Source of the DNA: Poecilobothrus nobilitatus
Lineage: Eukaryota > Arthropoda > Insecta > Diptera > Dolichopodidae
Assembly (NCBI GenBank): GCA_947095535.1
Contig: OX352774.1
Coordinates: 262,357,843-262,421,842 of the forward strand
DNA length: 64,000 nt
Direction: 5' to 3'
The position numbers were made by a program, and so were the translations under genes. The notes beneath the pieces were generated by a model. The model was not told the DNA's origin, did not search any database, and worked only from the letters and a program-made list of their open reading frames with translations. Positions 12,641 to 24,341 of this stretch are shown piece after piece (the first letter of the stretch is position 1; the number at the start of each line of letters is the position of its first letter).

Positions 12641-13520
12641 ATATAAACTGTTGTAAGAATCCCACTGAAATATCGACAAAAAGCTTGCATATAAGAAAAT
12701 AATTTTGAATATATTTAAATACCAAATCTAACACATCTAAGACATTATAGTACAGATCTAAGATATTCTAGTTTATGATTTTAAATTCATTACACTTGTA
12801 GTAAAACTAAAGCAGTTTTACTTAAAAATTCAATTACGTATTTTCTATAGTATATCCCTCTCCTAAGAGTATAATTCCTCTTTTTTTTTTTTTTAAAACC
12901 CAGGGTGAGGAAATGGACAAACAAGCATTAAAATAATGAAAATAATTTTCATTTGATTTTAATAACAAAAGTACTTATCAAACGTTTTTTTTACATTTTA
13001 TTCCTTTTTCTTTTCATAAATGAAAAATGCTTAAACGAATACAGAGACTTTTTTAATAAGTAAATTGAAAAAGAAAATTATCTAACTTCAGAAACCAAAA
13101 TAAATTCATTTTTTTTTTTAAATTAGATAAAAAAAATTCAAGACTTTTTTTTTTTTTTTGTTTTTTTCCAAATAGTTCAATGTATCATTTATTTCATTTA
13201 GGTGTTTTAAAATTTGTTTGAGAAAAATTAAAGTTATTTTAATTACCTTATGCAAAAGTATTGTTTATTTGAAATTTAAAATCTAACATAATTTTATAAG
13301 CCTGGACTTAAAATTTATCTAAATCTTATGGGTTCATCGAGTTAGATTGTACAAATTTAGTGCATTATTGAATACTGAAAATAGTTTAGGGTTGGTTTTC
13401 AAAAATTTTGTTGTATTTATTAATTTTGATTATTCATTAGAGAATCACTGACCAAAATGAGTCTTTCTAAGAAAAAAATTAGGAAGAAACACACATTAAA
13501 ATATTGGTAATGATAAGTTA
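12641..13520. other. AT-rich spacer
   Basis: Nothing beyond T and A runs (for example 12881-12895, 13107-13118 and 13146-13159) can be supported. Confidence 0.5.
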
Positions 13521-13593
13521 TCCTATCATAGTGTAGATCGTGGTTAATTCGCCCGCCTGTCAATCGAAGAAATTTGGCTTAAAACACCGATCA
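13521..13593 (+). pseudogene. tRNA-Asp-like relic
   Basis: The words ATAGTGTAG, GTGGTTAATTCGCCCGCC and TGTCAATCGA follow the order of a eukaryotic tRNA-Asp (TAGTATAGTGGTTAGT, then CCCGCCTGTCAC, where GTC is the anticodon). A 3-nt insertion interrupts box A, and the T-arm region (AAATTTGGCTTAAAACACC) no longer has a GGTTCGA-type box B or pairable stems. It is therefore not a functional tRNA gene. It could be a tRNA pseudogene or the head of an old tRNA-Asp-derived SINE. Confidence 0.4.
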
Positions 13594-13686
13594 AGTCATT
13601 TAAAAATATGAAGTTATTTTGTATCGTAATATGTGTATCGTAAAATAATAATTATACTAATAATATAAATAATATCATTAATACTA

Positions 13687-14011
13687 CTAATAATAGCTGT
13701 GGACAATGAAGCAGTCTTTGTTTGTTATTTCATGGAAGAAGGTGTTACTTATGTAGTACCACATGTTTTAACTATTGATGGCCTCGTCACTGTTAACAAA
13801 ATAGTAATAGTAGTAATATGAGTAGGTGATTACATTGTTCCCTTATAGTTCTGAAGTTAAAATTGAAGGTTTCCGCATCATCCATGTGGTAATATTTCCT
13901 ATTTTTACTCTCTAGTGAATATACTTTGTGGGCAATTGGGGCTTTTACCCTATTATACTGACTAAACCGCGGAATGACTTTAGTCATTAAGAATCTGAAA
14001 ATATTAAGGAG
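13687..14011 (-). pseudogene. Possible LTR-retrotransposon pol remnant (Ty3/Gypsy-like)
   Basis: A 64-codon frame at 13793-13987 begins MTKVIPRFSQYNRVKAPI and continues with a Y-x-M-D-D-A-x-x-F segment. This recalls the Ty3/Gypsy stretch after the reverse transcriptase palm, where a (F)IPxFSxxxxPL word is followed by a W-x(n)-F-x-x-(L/I)K word leading into RNase H. Downstream, shifted in frame, a further open stretch at about 13687-13763 includes YYISNTFFHEI and a DC pair, at a distance that would fit the RNase H region. The 13793 frame has a pyrimidine-rich stretch and an AG just upstream (TTAATATTTTCAG, near 13993-14005), so a host exon is the alternative. Similarity is from memory of family consensus words only. 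Frame changes and stops make it non-functional. Confidence 0.3.
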
Positions 14012-14700
14012 TTAATAATATGAGTCAAATTTGCTGATCTATAGAAACATGCTTTAGAAATATCCTTTTATGAAAAATAACGTTATTGAAAAACGAGGAA
14101 GAGTGCAGTAGAGTAGACTGTGTCAACTCTGGGATACCCGTATGAACGTAATATATCCTGTTTCTATAAAACTTGATCATCTTTTAAAAACATTCAGATG
14201 TTTTAGTACCGAACTACAGAGATATATTTATGTAAATTGTGGAGTTGTATGATAGCTACCCGAATCTATTGCGCCTAGCTTCATTAAGTTCCAAGAAATG
14301 CAAAAAGCCTGAACCGGCTGCTTTAGACCAATCAAGTTTTACAAAAGTTTTTGGCATGCAACTCGACACTTTTTCACTAAATTTCAGATAGCTAGCTTCA
14401 ATAGACACTGAGTTATTTTCATTTAAAAAGAGAAGTTGTATGGCAACTATCCGAACCTGTCATATCATCACAACCAAATTTTACAGAAGTTGTTGCCATA
14501 AAACTCGATCATCATTTGCAAAATTTCAGATACCTAGATTGGATAGACACTGGGTTATTTTCATTTAAAGAAAGAAGTTGTATGGCAGCTACTCGAACCC
14601 GGCGGCCGAAAATGCTGGAGTTAAATAGCAAAACTAACAATTTTGCAAAAGTGACGTAAAAAAATTGTCAGCCTCCTAGCTCTTTTATTTTTTGAGTTAT

Positions 14701-15282
14701 CGTGCGGACGGACACTGAGTTATTTTCATTTAAAAAAAGAAGTTGTATGGCAGCTATCCGAACCCGTCGCACCACCACAACCAAATTTTGCAGAAGTTGT
14801 TGCCATAAAACTCGATCATCATTTGCCAAATTTCAGATCACTGGGTTATTTTCATTGAAAGAAAGAAGTTGTATGGCAGCTACTCGAACCCGGCGGCCGA
14901 AAATGCTGGAGTTAAATAGCAAAACTAACAATTTTGTAAAAGTGACGTAAAAAAAAATTCAGCTTCCTAGCTCCTTTATTTTTTGAGTTATCGTGCGGAC
15001 GGACACTGAGTTATTTTCATTTAAAAAGAGAAGTTGTATGGCAGCTATCCGAACCCGTCGCACTACCAAAACCAAATTTTGCAGAAGTTGTTGCCATAAA
15101 ACTTGATCATCATTTGCAAGATTTCAGACGCCTAGCTTCATTAGGTTCCAAGAGATGCAAGAAGCCTGAACCGGCTGCTTTAGACCAACCAAATTTTACA
15201 AAAGTTGTTGGCATGTAACTCGACACCTCTTTACTAAATTTCAGATTCCTAGCTTCAATAAACACCGAGTTATTCTCGTTTA
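14701..15282 (+). repeat. Internal direct repeat of HINE B, period 291 bp
   Basis: The block beginning CGTGCGGACGGACACTGAG at 14701 recurs at 14992. The second unit then diverges into the 259-bp repeat. Each unit starts with a two-unit stub of the GACG microsatellite fused to the ACTGAGTTATTTTCATTT word. That word also occurs near 14404 preceded by a non-microsatellite sequence, so the junction looks like a recombination scar. Confidence 0.8.
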
Positions 15283-15648
15283 AACGGAGAAGTTGTATGG
15301 CAGCTACCCGAACCCGTCGCACCACCACAACCAAATTTTACAAAAGTTGTTGCCATAAAACTTGATCATCATTTGCAAAATTTCAGACGCCTAGCTTCAT
15401 TAGGTTCCAAGAGGTGTAAGAAGCCTGAACCGGCTGCTTTAGACCAACCAAATTTTACAAAAGTTGTTGGCATGTAACTCGACACCTCTTCACTAAATTT
15501 CAGATTCCTAGCTTCAATAAACACCGAGTTATTCTCGTTTAAACGGAGAAGTTGTATGGCAGCTACCCGAACCCGCTGCACCACCATAACCAAATTTTAC
15601 AAAAGTTGTTGCCATAAAACTTGATCATCATTTGCAAAATTTCAGAAA
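15131..15648 (+). repeat. Internal tandem duplication of HINE B, period 259 bp
   Basis: The block starting CCTAGCTTCATTAGGTTCCA at 15131 is repeated at 15390 with only a few substitutions. A diverged third relative begins near 14275 (CCTAGCTTCATTAAGTTCCA). The closeness of the first two copies points to a recent duplication inside the element. Confidence 0.85.
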
Positions 15649-15983
15649 CCTAGCTTGAATAGATACTGAGTTATTTCTATATAAAGATAGAAGTTGTATG
15701 GCAGCTACTCGAACCCGCCGACCGAAAATGTTGGATTTAAATAGCAAAACTAACAATTTTGCAAAGGTGACGTAAAAAAAATTTCAGCCCCCTAGCTCCT
15801 TTATTTTTTGAGTTATCGTGCGGACGGACGGACGGACGGACGTACATGGCTTAATCGACTCAGAATTCGATTCTGAGCCGATCCATACCTTTGACACTAT
15901 ATCTAGCTCGACTTCTTTAAGGTGTCACAAACGTAATGGCAAATTTATTATACCCTTGAACATAGTTCATACGGGTATAAAAA

Positions 15984-18340
15984 CGAAAAAAAAATCACGG
16001 ACTGAAGAAAATTGTTACATATGTATATATAAAATAAATTATTTTTGGAAAAAAAATATAATAGAAACCTGAAAGTTTTCTTTTCATCTTACATTATTAT
16101 TTTTTCTAATCATTGCCAGATCTTAATATTTTCTACAGAAACTAAAGTGACGTTATTGGAAAAAATAATATTATAAGTGAAGGAATCTTTGGTTTATTAA
16201 CAATACCATAAATTTACTAAAACTTTTACCTATGCACTTATAATTTTATTTTTAATTTTATTTCTTACAATATGTAAAAATAAAAAATAAAATATTTAAA
16301 TACATAATAATAATTCACTTTACTTTACAATAATGCATTTAATTTTCACTAAATTTTAAATGTATAAGAAAAAGAAAATGAATCTCTATGGAAAATCTCA
16401 TTGCATTTGATGTATTTATAAAGAATACACAATAAAACCGTATTATCCTTTTATGACACGATTTTCATTAAACGATTTAAATAAATTAAAATAATATCAT
16501 AATAGGTTTTTATAAATGTATTTATAAAATTTGTTTATTTACATATTTATTATCATATACATATACATACGTAGATATCAGCATTTATACAAAGAAAATG
16601 ACTCTGAATTTTTAATGTCTGTTCATATTCTATAAGAATAAAATGATAACAATGTTTCGAGAGTGGAATACAATATTATTTATTTATTTATTATAGAAAG
16701 TTTATGAGGAAAGAATATCCAGTACCACAGTAAAGTGTTTGCTAAAGAAAACTGATTTAAAAATAATTACCAACTGCTCTTGTGTCGTTTATTCTTTAAG
16801 AATATGATATAAAAGTAGTTGATTTCTATTAATACCTTGTGATTCAATAAACTGATTAAGAGTTACAACTTCTCATTACTATAAGGGCATCCCAGCGATT
16901 CCTACATATTACATAGTATTCTGTAACGAATCCAAAGAAAAACAATTAAACTGTTCGCAAAGAAAGAAGTATATCAATATCCATATATATAACGGGTTCC
17001 GTATAAGTCTGTTAATCCTTTACATGGATAAATAAATAAATGACATGTTTTTGTAGCATTACAGAAGTTTCAGTTTCTTAAATGTTTCCTAATTATTGTT
17101 AAAAAGGAGATATGAATATTTACTGCATTTATCTATACTGTATTGACCAAAATCAAAATTTTAGATACCAGTAACTTAAAGAGTTTTATTAGAGTCAAAT
17201 TAAAAGTAATAATATTTTTTTTTTACAATTCGTATAATAGCTCAGCTGACTATGAATCAAATCAACCAAATACAATTAATAGATTTAGACAATATTAGAA
17301 TTTCTGTAAAAAGTTCTCGAGCTGAAAACTTCAAAATCTACATTTACATCATTTTGTCATTTGATATCCAATATAAAAATCATTTTACAAGAGATGTGCA
17401 ATTTTTTAAGTCATTCACATTGGACTTATAATTTCTTTGTCTGCTGCTACATTATAAATAAATGTTTATAGCTATAATAAAACAACAATAAAAAAAAAAA
17501 AAAAAATTGAAATAAAAAACCACTTGAAAAAGATCTCATTTCAGTATTCTCATAACAAATAAAAAAAAAAAAAAGAAACCAAAGAAAATTACAAAAGAAG
17601 CAAATACTCGTAATGTCCCAACCAGATAATTTTCTTTTTTTTTTTTTATATAAGAGTATATATATATATTTCGCAATTATCATAAGGATTTATTTCAAAA
17701 TTATGAAAAAAAAAAAAATAAATAAAAATGATACAAAACAAATATAAAAAATTGTATAAATATTCAGAATTTATACTATAACATCGAGGTTTCTTTGTTC
17801 GTTGAACTTTTAAAAGCCTTCAATTGCATAAAAAACGATTTAAATTTTATAAAAAAAAAAATACAATGTTTTGATGTAAAAAATTAAAACAGCTGGTGTA
17901 AACATAATAAGGACTTCTTTTTCTTTCACTGTTTCATATCAAAATATTTATTAATACTCCCGTTTTTTAACATTAACATTTTAGTGTTTTATGCATATCC
18001 TATGTCTGAAGTTGGTTAACATTGTTTCAACTTTTCGAATTAACTATACAATTCAATACAAAATTTTCTCTTTCTTGTACTGATCAAGAATTTGATTAGT
18101 AATTAAGGACATTAATTACATTTAATTGTCTTAGTTTAGATGGCTATCTCAAATGTTTAAATTTTATTCTAACCTGATATGATATGAATTCTTAAATTTC
18201 TTAAAATTAGCAAAAATTGTTTCTTCTCTTGTGCAATTTTTATAACAATTTTCTTTATTAGTATATTAATGATTTAACAGCAACATCAGTTTAATATCCT
18301 GAACACATAAAATATTTCTGCACGGCAACACGGTATTCTA
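15984..18340. other. AT-rich spacer
   Basis: This stretch has A and T runs and weak open frames only. The minus-strand frame at 17447-17683 is phenylalanine- and lysine-rich, translated from homopolymers. A less AT-rich patch at 16860-16940 reads openly on the minus strand for about 25 codons but is unrecognised. Confidence 0.5.
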
Positions 18341-18384
18341 ACATCATAAAGGTCAATTAATTTAACACCATAAAGGTCGATTAA
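18341..18384. repeat. Imperfect tandem duplication, period 24 bp
   Basis: ACATCATAAAGGTCAATTAA at 18341-18360 is followed by ACACCATAAAGGTCGATTAA at 18365-18384, two substitutions apart. Confidence 0.75.
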
Positions 18385-20527
18385 TTAATTCAGTCAAAGA
18401 TATAGTTGCCATCGGGCTTTTAGCCGAAATGCTTTGAAATTATTTCTTGTATAAGATAACGATATTTGAATTTTAGACTTGTATAATAGCTACAGCAGAG
18501 TAATAAACGGCTTAGTGAAATTGATAATTCCAAAAACTGTAGCTTTGTCAAATATAAATAATAAATGTCTTGGTGGATGTCCTATGCTCCTTATAGGAGT
18601 GGAAAAGAAGAAAAAAAAATAACAATTAAAAATTGTTTATATATAAATAAATAAAATGATTGTCTATGGTATAAAAACAAAAAAATAGTAATAGTGGCAA
18701 TGATTCACTTTATTTTATTTTCAGTATTTAATTGAATTGCATTTTTTTTTAAATTCTACTCTAGAGTTGGCACTATATACTTAATATGTAGTAAACATTT
18801 ATTTTATTGAAATATACTTTGTAATTCTCCAAACAAATGTTTTACTGTGCCTATAACGATATAATAATTTATGCCTAGAAGAAACTCAAATAACTCAAAC
18901 ATCTGACCTTAAAATTGAAAAGTTGATTGATTAGGTGAACCATAGACGATACCACGACTTACTAACTTATAAGCAGAATGATGTTTCAAAAACTTACCCA
19001 ACAAGTGTTTCCGCGATTTTCATAAATCTGTTAATGTACACCAAACTTTATAACATTATTCTTAAAAAGGCAATGAAACTCTTCAAATGCACATCAATGT
19101 ACAAAATTTATTATAACTTGTATTAGAATGTGTGCATTAACTCCGATAGATAGTCTTTGTTTCGTATTATGGAAAAATAATTAGTTTTCGATAAAAAAAT
19201 ATGATATATTTTCATATACCAACTATATATTATTATATTTTCATACATATTTTAATAAAAAGGATACTACCTAATTTCTTTGGATAAAATATAATAAAAG
19301 CTTTAACTCTTCCATTTAATATTCAAAAATATTTCAAATTAATTGCAAAACGTTTTTTTTTTTTTGTTATCTCCGTTTATTTTTCCATTCCCTTCAGTGT
19401 ACAAAAAAATAAAACACAAGATCAATTCTTTAAAAATAATTTAAAACTGTTAAAAAATAAAAAAAAAAACTTTTTAATTGATTAAAAAATGAAATAAAAA
19501 TGAACCCGAACTCAATTAAAAAAATATAAAATCATAATAATAAATTAATTCGTTAAAAGTGCTTTATTTAAATTATCAATTAAAAAAATCATTATTGAGT
19601 TTTTTTTCTTTTTTTTTTTTTAAAATGTTTTATTTTTTCTATCATTTTAATTAACAACGAATTTTAATATCCTCTGAAATCATTATTTCTTCAAAAAATA
19701 AAAAAAAAAAAAATTAATTTCATCATTTTTCATAACTATTTAAAAATTTATTTCCAACAATTTATAATGAATTTTCTCATACCCATCTTGACATTGGGAA
19801 TTAACACAATAAAAAGTGTATAAAATTTACCAAGAAAAGTGAAAAGTTTTCGGTAAAAATTTCAAAGAAAAAAGAAAAATGGAAACCACATCATTCACAG
19901 GCAATTATGTAAATTTTTACAATAATGAAAAAAAAAAAAAAAAAAATTTATTAGCAAAGTCAATTTTTATTAATGGATCATTAAAAGAATATACTTTTTA
20001 GCACATTTCTTTAAGGAAAAAAGTTAGAAAATAAAATGTTACTTATTACGCTCTTTCCTTTTCCAAAATTTAACCAACATTCCGTTCCGGCTGAAGGTTT
20101 TATTTACATAATAATTACTAAACCGTTTAATATAAAACAAAAAGTCATAATCTCAGATAGATTTCATTAAAAGTTATATTTTTTAAGCAGCCCATATATC
20201 TGCTGTATTAAAAGTGCCGAATCAATATTAAATAATAGCTTAAATGTAATTTAAATTCTATTTAAATATTTTAGAGTGTGATAAAGTTTTCTTCACTAAA
20301 AATAAATATTATCTTAAAATAATACAAAATAATTTTTTTTTCAATCTGATATTTCAATTTTTGTTGTAAATTCATTCGATAATAATAATTCATATTTTCA
20401 TTATCGCGTCCTTTTAAAAGTTTTAAAGCATTTAAAATTAAAAATTTTAAATTTTTTTAAAACTATATAATTTTTGTATCTTTTTGAAAATTTAAGTTCT
20501 TTATCTAAAAACTTATGATTATTTTAA
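18385..20527. other. AT-rich spacer
   Basis: The region holds many A and T runs (for example 19349-19363, 19611-19620, 19701-19713 and 19929-19945). No supported gene or repeat family is present. The 63-codon frame at 18935-19126 is unrecognised. Confidence 0.5.
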
Positions 20528-20565
20528 ACGTTTTAGAAATGTGCACCTTTAAAATCCCTTAATTT
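20528..20565. repeat. Possible second decayed HINE C terminus
   Basis: TTTTAGAAATGTGCACC followed by TTTAAAATCCC resembles the C-family terminal word TTTTGGAAATGTGCGC followed by TTTTAAAAACCG. The match is short and interrupted. It lies about 85 bp upstream of HINE A2. Confidence 0.22.
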
Positions 20566-20650
20566 ATGATATTATGCGCAACTTTGTTTTTAATGATTTT
20601 TAAATATTTTCTTTCGAATATTAGAAGAGGCTTTAAAAAAAAAAAAAAAA

Positions 20651-22245
20651 CGAGGAAGAATACAGTTGCCTTTGTCAACTCTTAGATACCCGTACGAACC
20701 GTTAGTATGTTAACAGCCTGTCACTCTGCTCACAATATTATTTTTTTAATATTTTAGTATTTTAAAATAATTTGGGTGAATTTTATAATTTCTAGAACTA
20801 TGGGTTGTACATATATTCAAACTATATGGTTATATGTACATTCTTCGAAAGCAGATTCTAACCTTTCACATAACGATTATCAATCCAAAACTTTTTCAAA
20901 TATTCTATAGTACCATTTAATACTAAGAGGTAAATGTATATTAAATTTACTTAGTATAAAATAGTAAATATAATTTTAAATATTATATTATATTATATTT
21001 AAATATTCCATTGACAGAATAATTTCTTATAAGTACAATAAAATACATATATGTATGTAAATACGGCGCTATATAATATACATCTATACTCTTATCACTC
21101 ATTCACTAGTGACGTATGCGATATGTAAATAAACATGATATTATATAAGTATGTATATATATTAATATCATATAAATAAAAATTCTTCAAGCAACCGTTA
21201 TGTTGTATATTTATTTACATTTTTATGTACTACGCATTATATCTTCAACAATTTCAAATCATCGAGTAAAACAAAATGGAAAAAATTCGTTAAAGAAATT
21301 TGTTAGAAAATTTGAAAAAATCAAGTAACACTTTCGTCAATTATAAAGTAACCCTATATTATTAAAAAAAGTTGTTAACAGAAATAAGAATATAATGTTG
21401 AAACTTTAATTTTTATGTATTACTTTAAAAAAATTCTAACAGGTGTTCAAGTTACAGGTTTTTAAAAATAGAAAATTTTCAGTTTTTGACCCCTTACAGC
21501 TCCTAAACGGAGGGTCATACAAAAAAAATTTCTGAAATGACTCATACTTATTTTCAAAGATCTAACTTCTGTCAAAATTTCAAGTTTCCAACTTAAACTG
21601 TTTAGAAGATAGAAGGGTTAAAGGATTTTGCAAAATTTTAGTTTCGCATAACGGTAAATTAAGACACCGTATGCCACAAATATATATTTATTGTATATAT
21701 AGTTTTAAAGCTAATAAAAGTAGTAATCGTTTGGCGTTTTCAAAATGAAGATATACCTTACACAACTTGTGCTATAACAATTTAAATATAGAGCTTTTTT
21801 GAACCTTTGGGGAGCTGTAGCTCCGTAACGGGTGGGGCTACACAAAAAAAAGTTATTAAAAATAAAATTAATATTTTTGTGAGATCTATCAGCGCCTAAA
21901 ATTTCATAGCTCTATTGCAAAAAAAATGTGGGGATCTAAAAGTTAGGTGTTCGAGAGCTACCCTAAGGCTTGGTCCAAACTCAACCAAAAAAAATAGGGA
22001 ATCTACAAATTACTCCCAAAAAATTTTGTGTAAATTTCAAGATTCTAGCTTTCTTAGTTTTTGAGTTAGCGTGCTGACGGACGGACGGACGGACGGACGG
22101 ACGGACGGACATGGCTCAAAAGTCTTAGAATTTTTTTCTGATCCGATCCATACCTTTGAAGGTATATCTAGCTCGCTTATTTCAAGGTGTTACAAACGGA
22201 GGAGTAATTTTATTATACCCGATCCTATCGTACGGGTATAAAAAC
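20651..22245 (+). mobile_element. HINE family A, copy A2, complete
   Basis: This is the reference copy of family A. It starts CGAGGAAGAATACAG with the sub-terminal repeat ATACCCGTACGA about 40 bp in. It contains an interior module homologous to family C (words ACAGCTCCTAAACGGAGGG, ATAACGGTAAATT and GAGCTGTAGCTCCGTAAC). A (GACG)n tract of about nine units at 22075-22110 is followed by ACATGGCT and ACCTTTGAAGGTATATCTAG. It ends in a hairpin, TATACCC ... GGGTATA, that includes the inverted word TCGTACGGGTAT. No protein is encoded. This layout is characteristic of DINE-1-like HINEs, mobilised in trans by Helentrons. I found no classic Helitron TC...CTRR ends. Very high similarity to A1 and A3 suggests recent activity. 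Confidence 0.9.
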
Positions 22246-22740
22246 GTCACACCCCATTAGATTTTAATATAGCATCCAATCTTACTCTTACTCTTAATAT
22301 TACAATCAATCAACACTACTATTCAAAATATTTATCTGGACTCATATTTTACTTGATACCTTACTTTTTTTTTCATATTTTAAAATGTTTCGGTGGTTTT
22401 TTTTTGAGTTAACATTTTTTGATTGATTGATCCTTTATAAAATATAAAGTATACACCGTTATATATTGTATAAAATTAAATAATATTAAAAATAAAACGC
22501 GTTTCACAAAAATATCGTTAACTTTTTAATGTCTTACAAAAAAAAAAAAAAAAAATTAAAAATAAAAAAAAAAAAAAGTTTTTCTATATTTTTTCTCATG
22601 TAAAATGCCATCTTCCATTTCATTTCCTTCAATTAAAATTTTTAACTCAAATGTTGCATTAAAAATTTTTAATTATAACATTTTTCGTTGTTGAGATAAG
22701 TTTTTTCATTCTTTTCATATAATTTTTTTTTTTTTTTCAA
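22246..22740. other. AT-rich spacer with long A runs
   Basis: A runs at about 22538-22555 and 22567-22577 and T runs are the only distinguishing marks. Confidence 0.5.
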
Positions 22741-22776
22741 TCCTCTCTTTCTCTCTCTCTGTTTCTCTTTCTTTAT
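22741..22776. repeat. CT-rich microsatellite
   Basis: A pyrimidine stretch contains CTCTCTCTCT with interruptions. Confidence 0.7.
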
Positions 22777-22904
22777 GTTATATTTCTGTTTCACTTAATT
22801 CGTTCATTATAAAGTTTTGTCTGTTTTAATTTTAATTTCGTTTTCCTGTAGCAACAGAAAAAAGTAATTAGCTTATGCTGTCATTATCAGGATTAAGAGT
22901 TTTC

Positions 22905-23012
22905 AAGATTCATCATCATTATAATCATTATCATCATCATTATTATCAAGAGTATCAACAATAATATTAGCAACAATATCATCATTTTTATTATTATCAT
23001 TATAATCATAGC
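22905..23012. repeat. Degenerate trinucleotide array (ATC/ATT/AAT)
   Basis: The triplets ATC, ATT and, toward the middle, CAA/TAA alternate for about 100 bp, as an old interrupted microsatellite. In-frame translation gives only low-complexity peptide and is not taken as coding. Confidence 0.7.
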
Positions 23013-24291
23013 CATAATAAAATAAAATTTAAATTAAAAATTTTTTTTTTTTTTTTTTTTGAAAAATTTATTAAATTTATTTGTTTTTATTCTTTTTCTC
23101 TATCTCTTTCTAACACAATGTTAAGTTATTTAAAATACAATTAAATTATATTAAAATTTCATACGAATTTAGAATTATGATTATTTCATAAAAAAATTTT
23201 TAATTTCTTTTTTTTTTTTTTTTAAATTTATTAAAATCCATAAACAATTTTTCAAAATTAAAGTCTAATAATTTGTGGGTTCAAAGCTGAAATGATGGGA
23301 TTAAAATAAATATTGAAAATTTCGGTAGATAGATATACAACTAATATTCTCAGTTCATTAAATATTTTATTGCATTAAATTTTAATTTATGAAAACAATT
23401 ATAATTTTGTATAAATTGAGCCCAATAACCCTTTTTTGATCACTTTTTTGATCGAGGTTGAGAAAATTTTTTTAAATGTTTTTCTTTAATAAATAAACAG
23501 TTAATAAATATCGAGTTGTATAACAATTGATATTATGTTCAATATTTTTGTTATACAATATAGCAGTTTTAATATTTTAATTATTTTAAATATTTATTAT
23601 TCAGAACTTACAAAATATAATTATTAGAGAATTTTAAATTTTAAATAAGAGAATTTTAAAAAAGAAAAGAAAATAATAATCATGAGACCAACTGATTCAT
23701 TAAATATCTGTTATACACTTTTAAACTCATATATAAAAAAAATTACTTATTGATACACTAGAAAAGAATACAATATAAACCTGTAATTAAATCGTCATTT
23801 GATGTCATCGTTATAACTCATAATACAAATTAAAAGGAAGAAAATAAGGTTTTCAACAGTTTTACATATTTAATGACGCGCCTATTATACTGTAATTTGA
23901 CGGCATTCAAAGTGTTTTAATATCAAAATCTGAACTAAAATCTGATAAAGAAGAAAAATTTAGACCTTCGAACCTGAAGTTTCATTTTCAGTTAAACTTT
24001 AATATGAAATTTAAAAAAAAAAAAAAAAATATTGTGAAATAAATTTGAAAGGAAGTGATGAAAATTTCCTTAACCTTTTTGTAACACATGGCAATTCCAA
24101 ATGCAATTTAATTTCTCTGTACCAAATAAAATTGGATTTTTGCTGTAATCATCAGTAATTTTTCAATTGTAATAACTACCCTCTAGTTTTGACTCTTATC
24201 ACTTACTAATTTAATTTTTATTTCATGTATTTTTTATATAATTTTTTTATTCTAAATCAACCAACGCACACGAATATTTGTATTAGGAAAA
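23013..24291. other. AT-rich spacer
   Basis: T runs at 23041-23060 and 23209-23222 and an A run at about 24013-24029 stand out; nothing else is supported. Confidence 0.5.
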
Positions 24292-24341
24292 TTTTACTAT
24301 TCGTTCTATAACCTCTTTAGGTTATAGAACGAATAGTAAAA
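24292..24341. repeat. Perfect 23-bp inverted repeat with 4-nt loop
   Basis: The arms at 24292-24314 and 24319-24341 are exact reverse complements (TTTTACTATTCGTTCTATAA plus CCT, and its inverse), separated by CTTT. The flanks do not extend the pairing. Right after it, related words (AGAGGAATTAGAGGAATC and TTAGGTTAGAGG) suggest further local copying. The perfect match in such AT-rich decaying sequence suggests a recent origin, for instance by template switching during replication. A short structured RNA or a miRNA-like hairpin is possible, but the near-minimal loop argues against a typical pre-miRNA. Confidence 0.9.

Larger units (their letters stand above)
14094..15983 (+). mobile_element. 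HINE family B with nested tandem duplications
   Basis: The element begins CGAGGAAGAGTGCAG, the family A start, and carries a 5' sub-terminal repeat ATACCCGTATGAA that is the exact inverse of TTCATACGGGTAT at 15967-15979. Near the 3' end there is a GACG microsatellite (about 15820-15842), then ACATGGCTTAATCGACTC, a small CTCAGAAT/ATTCTGAG hairpin (15859-15877) and the terminal TATACCC ... GGGTATA hairpin (about 15949-15979). This order matches what I recall of the DINE-1 3' end. The interior differs from family A and is built of repeated blocks around AGTTGTATGGCAGCTA and ACCCGTCGCACCACCA. Paired minus-strand frames of 74 codons at 15110-15334 and 15369-15593 are translations of one duplicated block, not genes. 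Confidence 0.88.

Noticed and set aside
15110..15593. Two near-identical 74-codon minus-strand frames
   Set aside because: They repeat with the 259-bp period of HINE B and are translations of a duplicated non-coding block. The related + frame at 14702-14950 is rejected for the same reason.
17447..17683. 78-codon frame on the minus strand
   Set aside because: Phenylalanine- and lysine-rich, produced by A and T homopolymers.
22075..22110. CRISPR or satellite array at the GACG tracts
   Set aside because: These are 4-bp microsatellites at a fixed place inside HINE elements, with no spacers.
20651..22245. Family A as an LTR or TIR (cut-and-paste) element
   Set aside because: The ends are not direct repeats. 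The inverted words are short and sub-terminal, no target duplication is seen, and a terminal hairpin with microsatellite fits HINE better.
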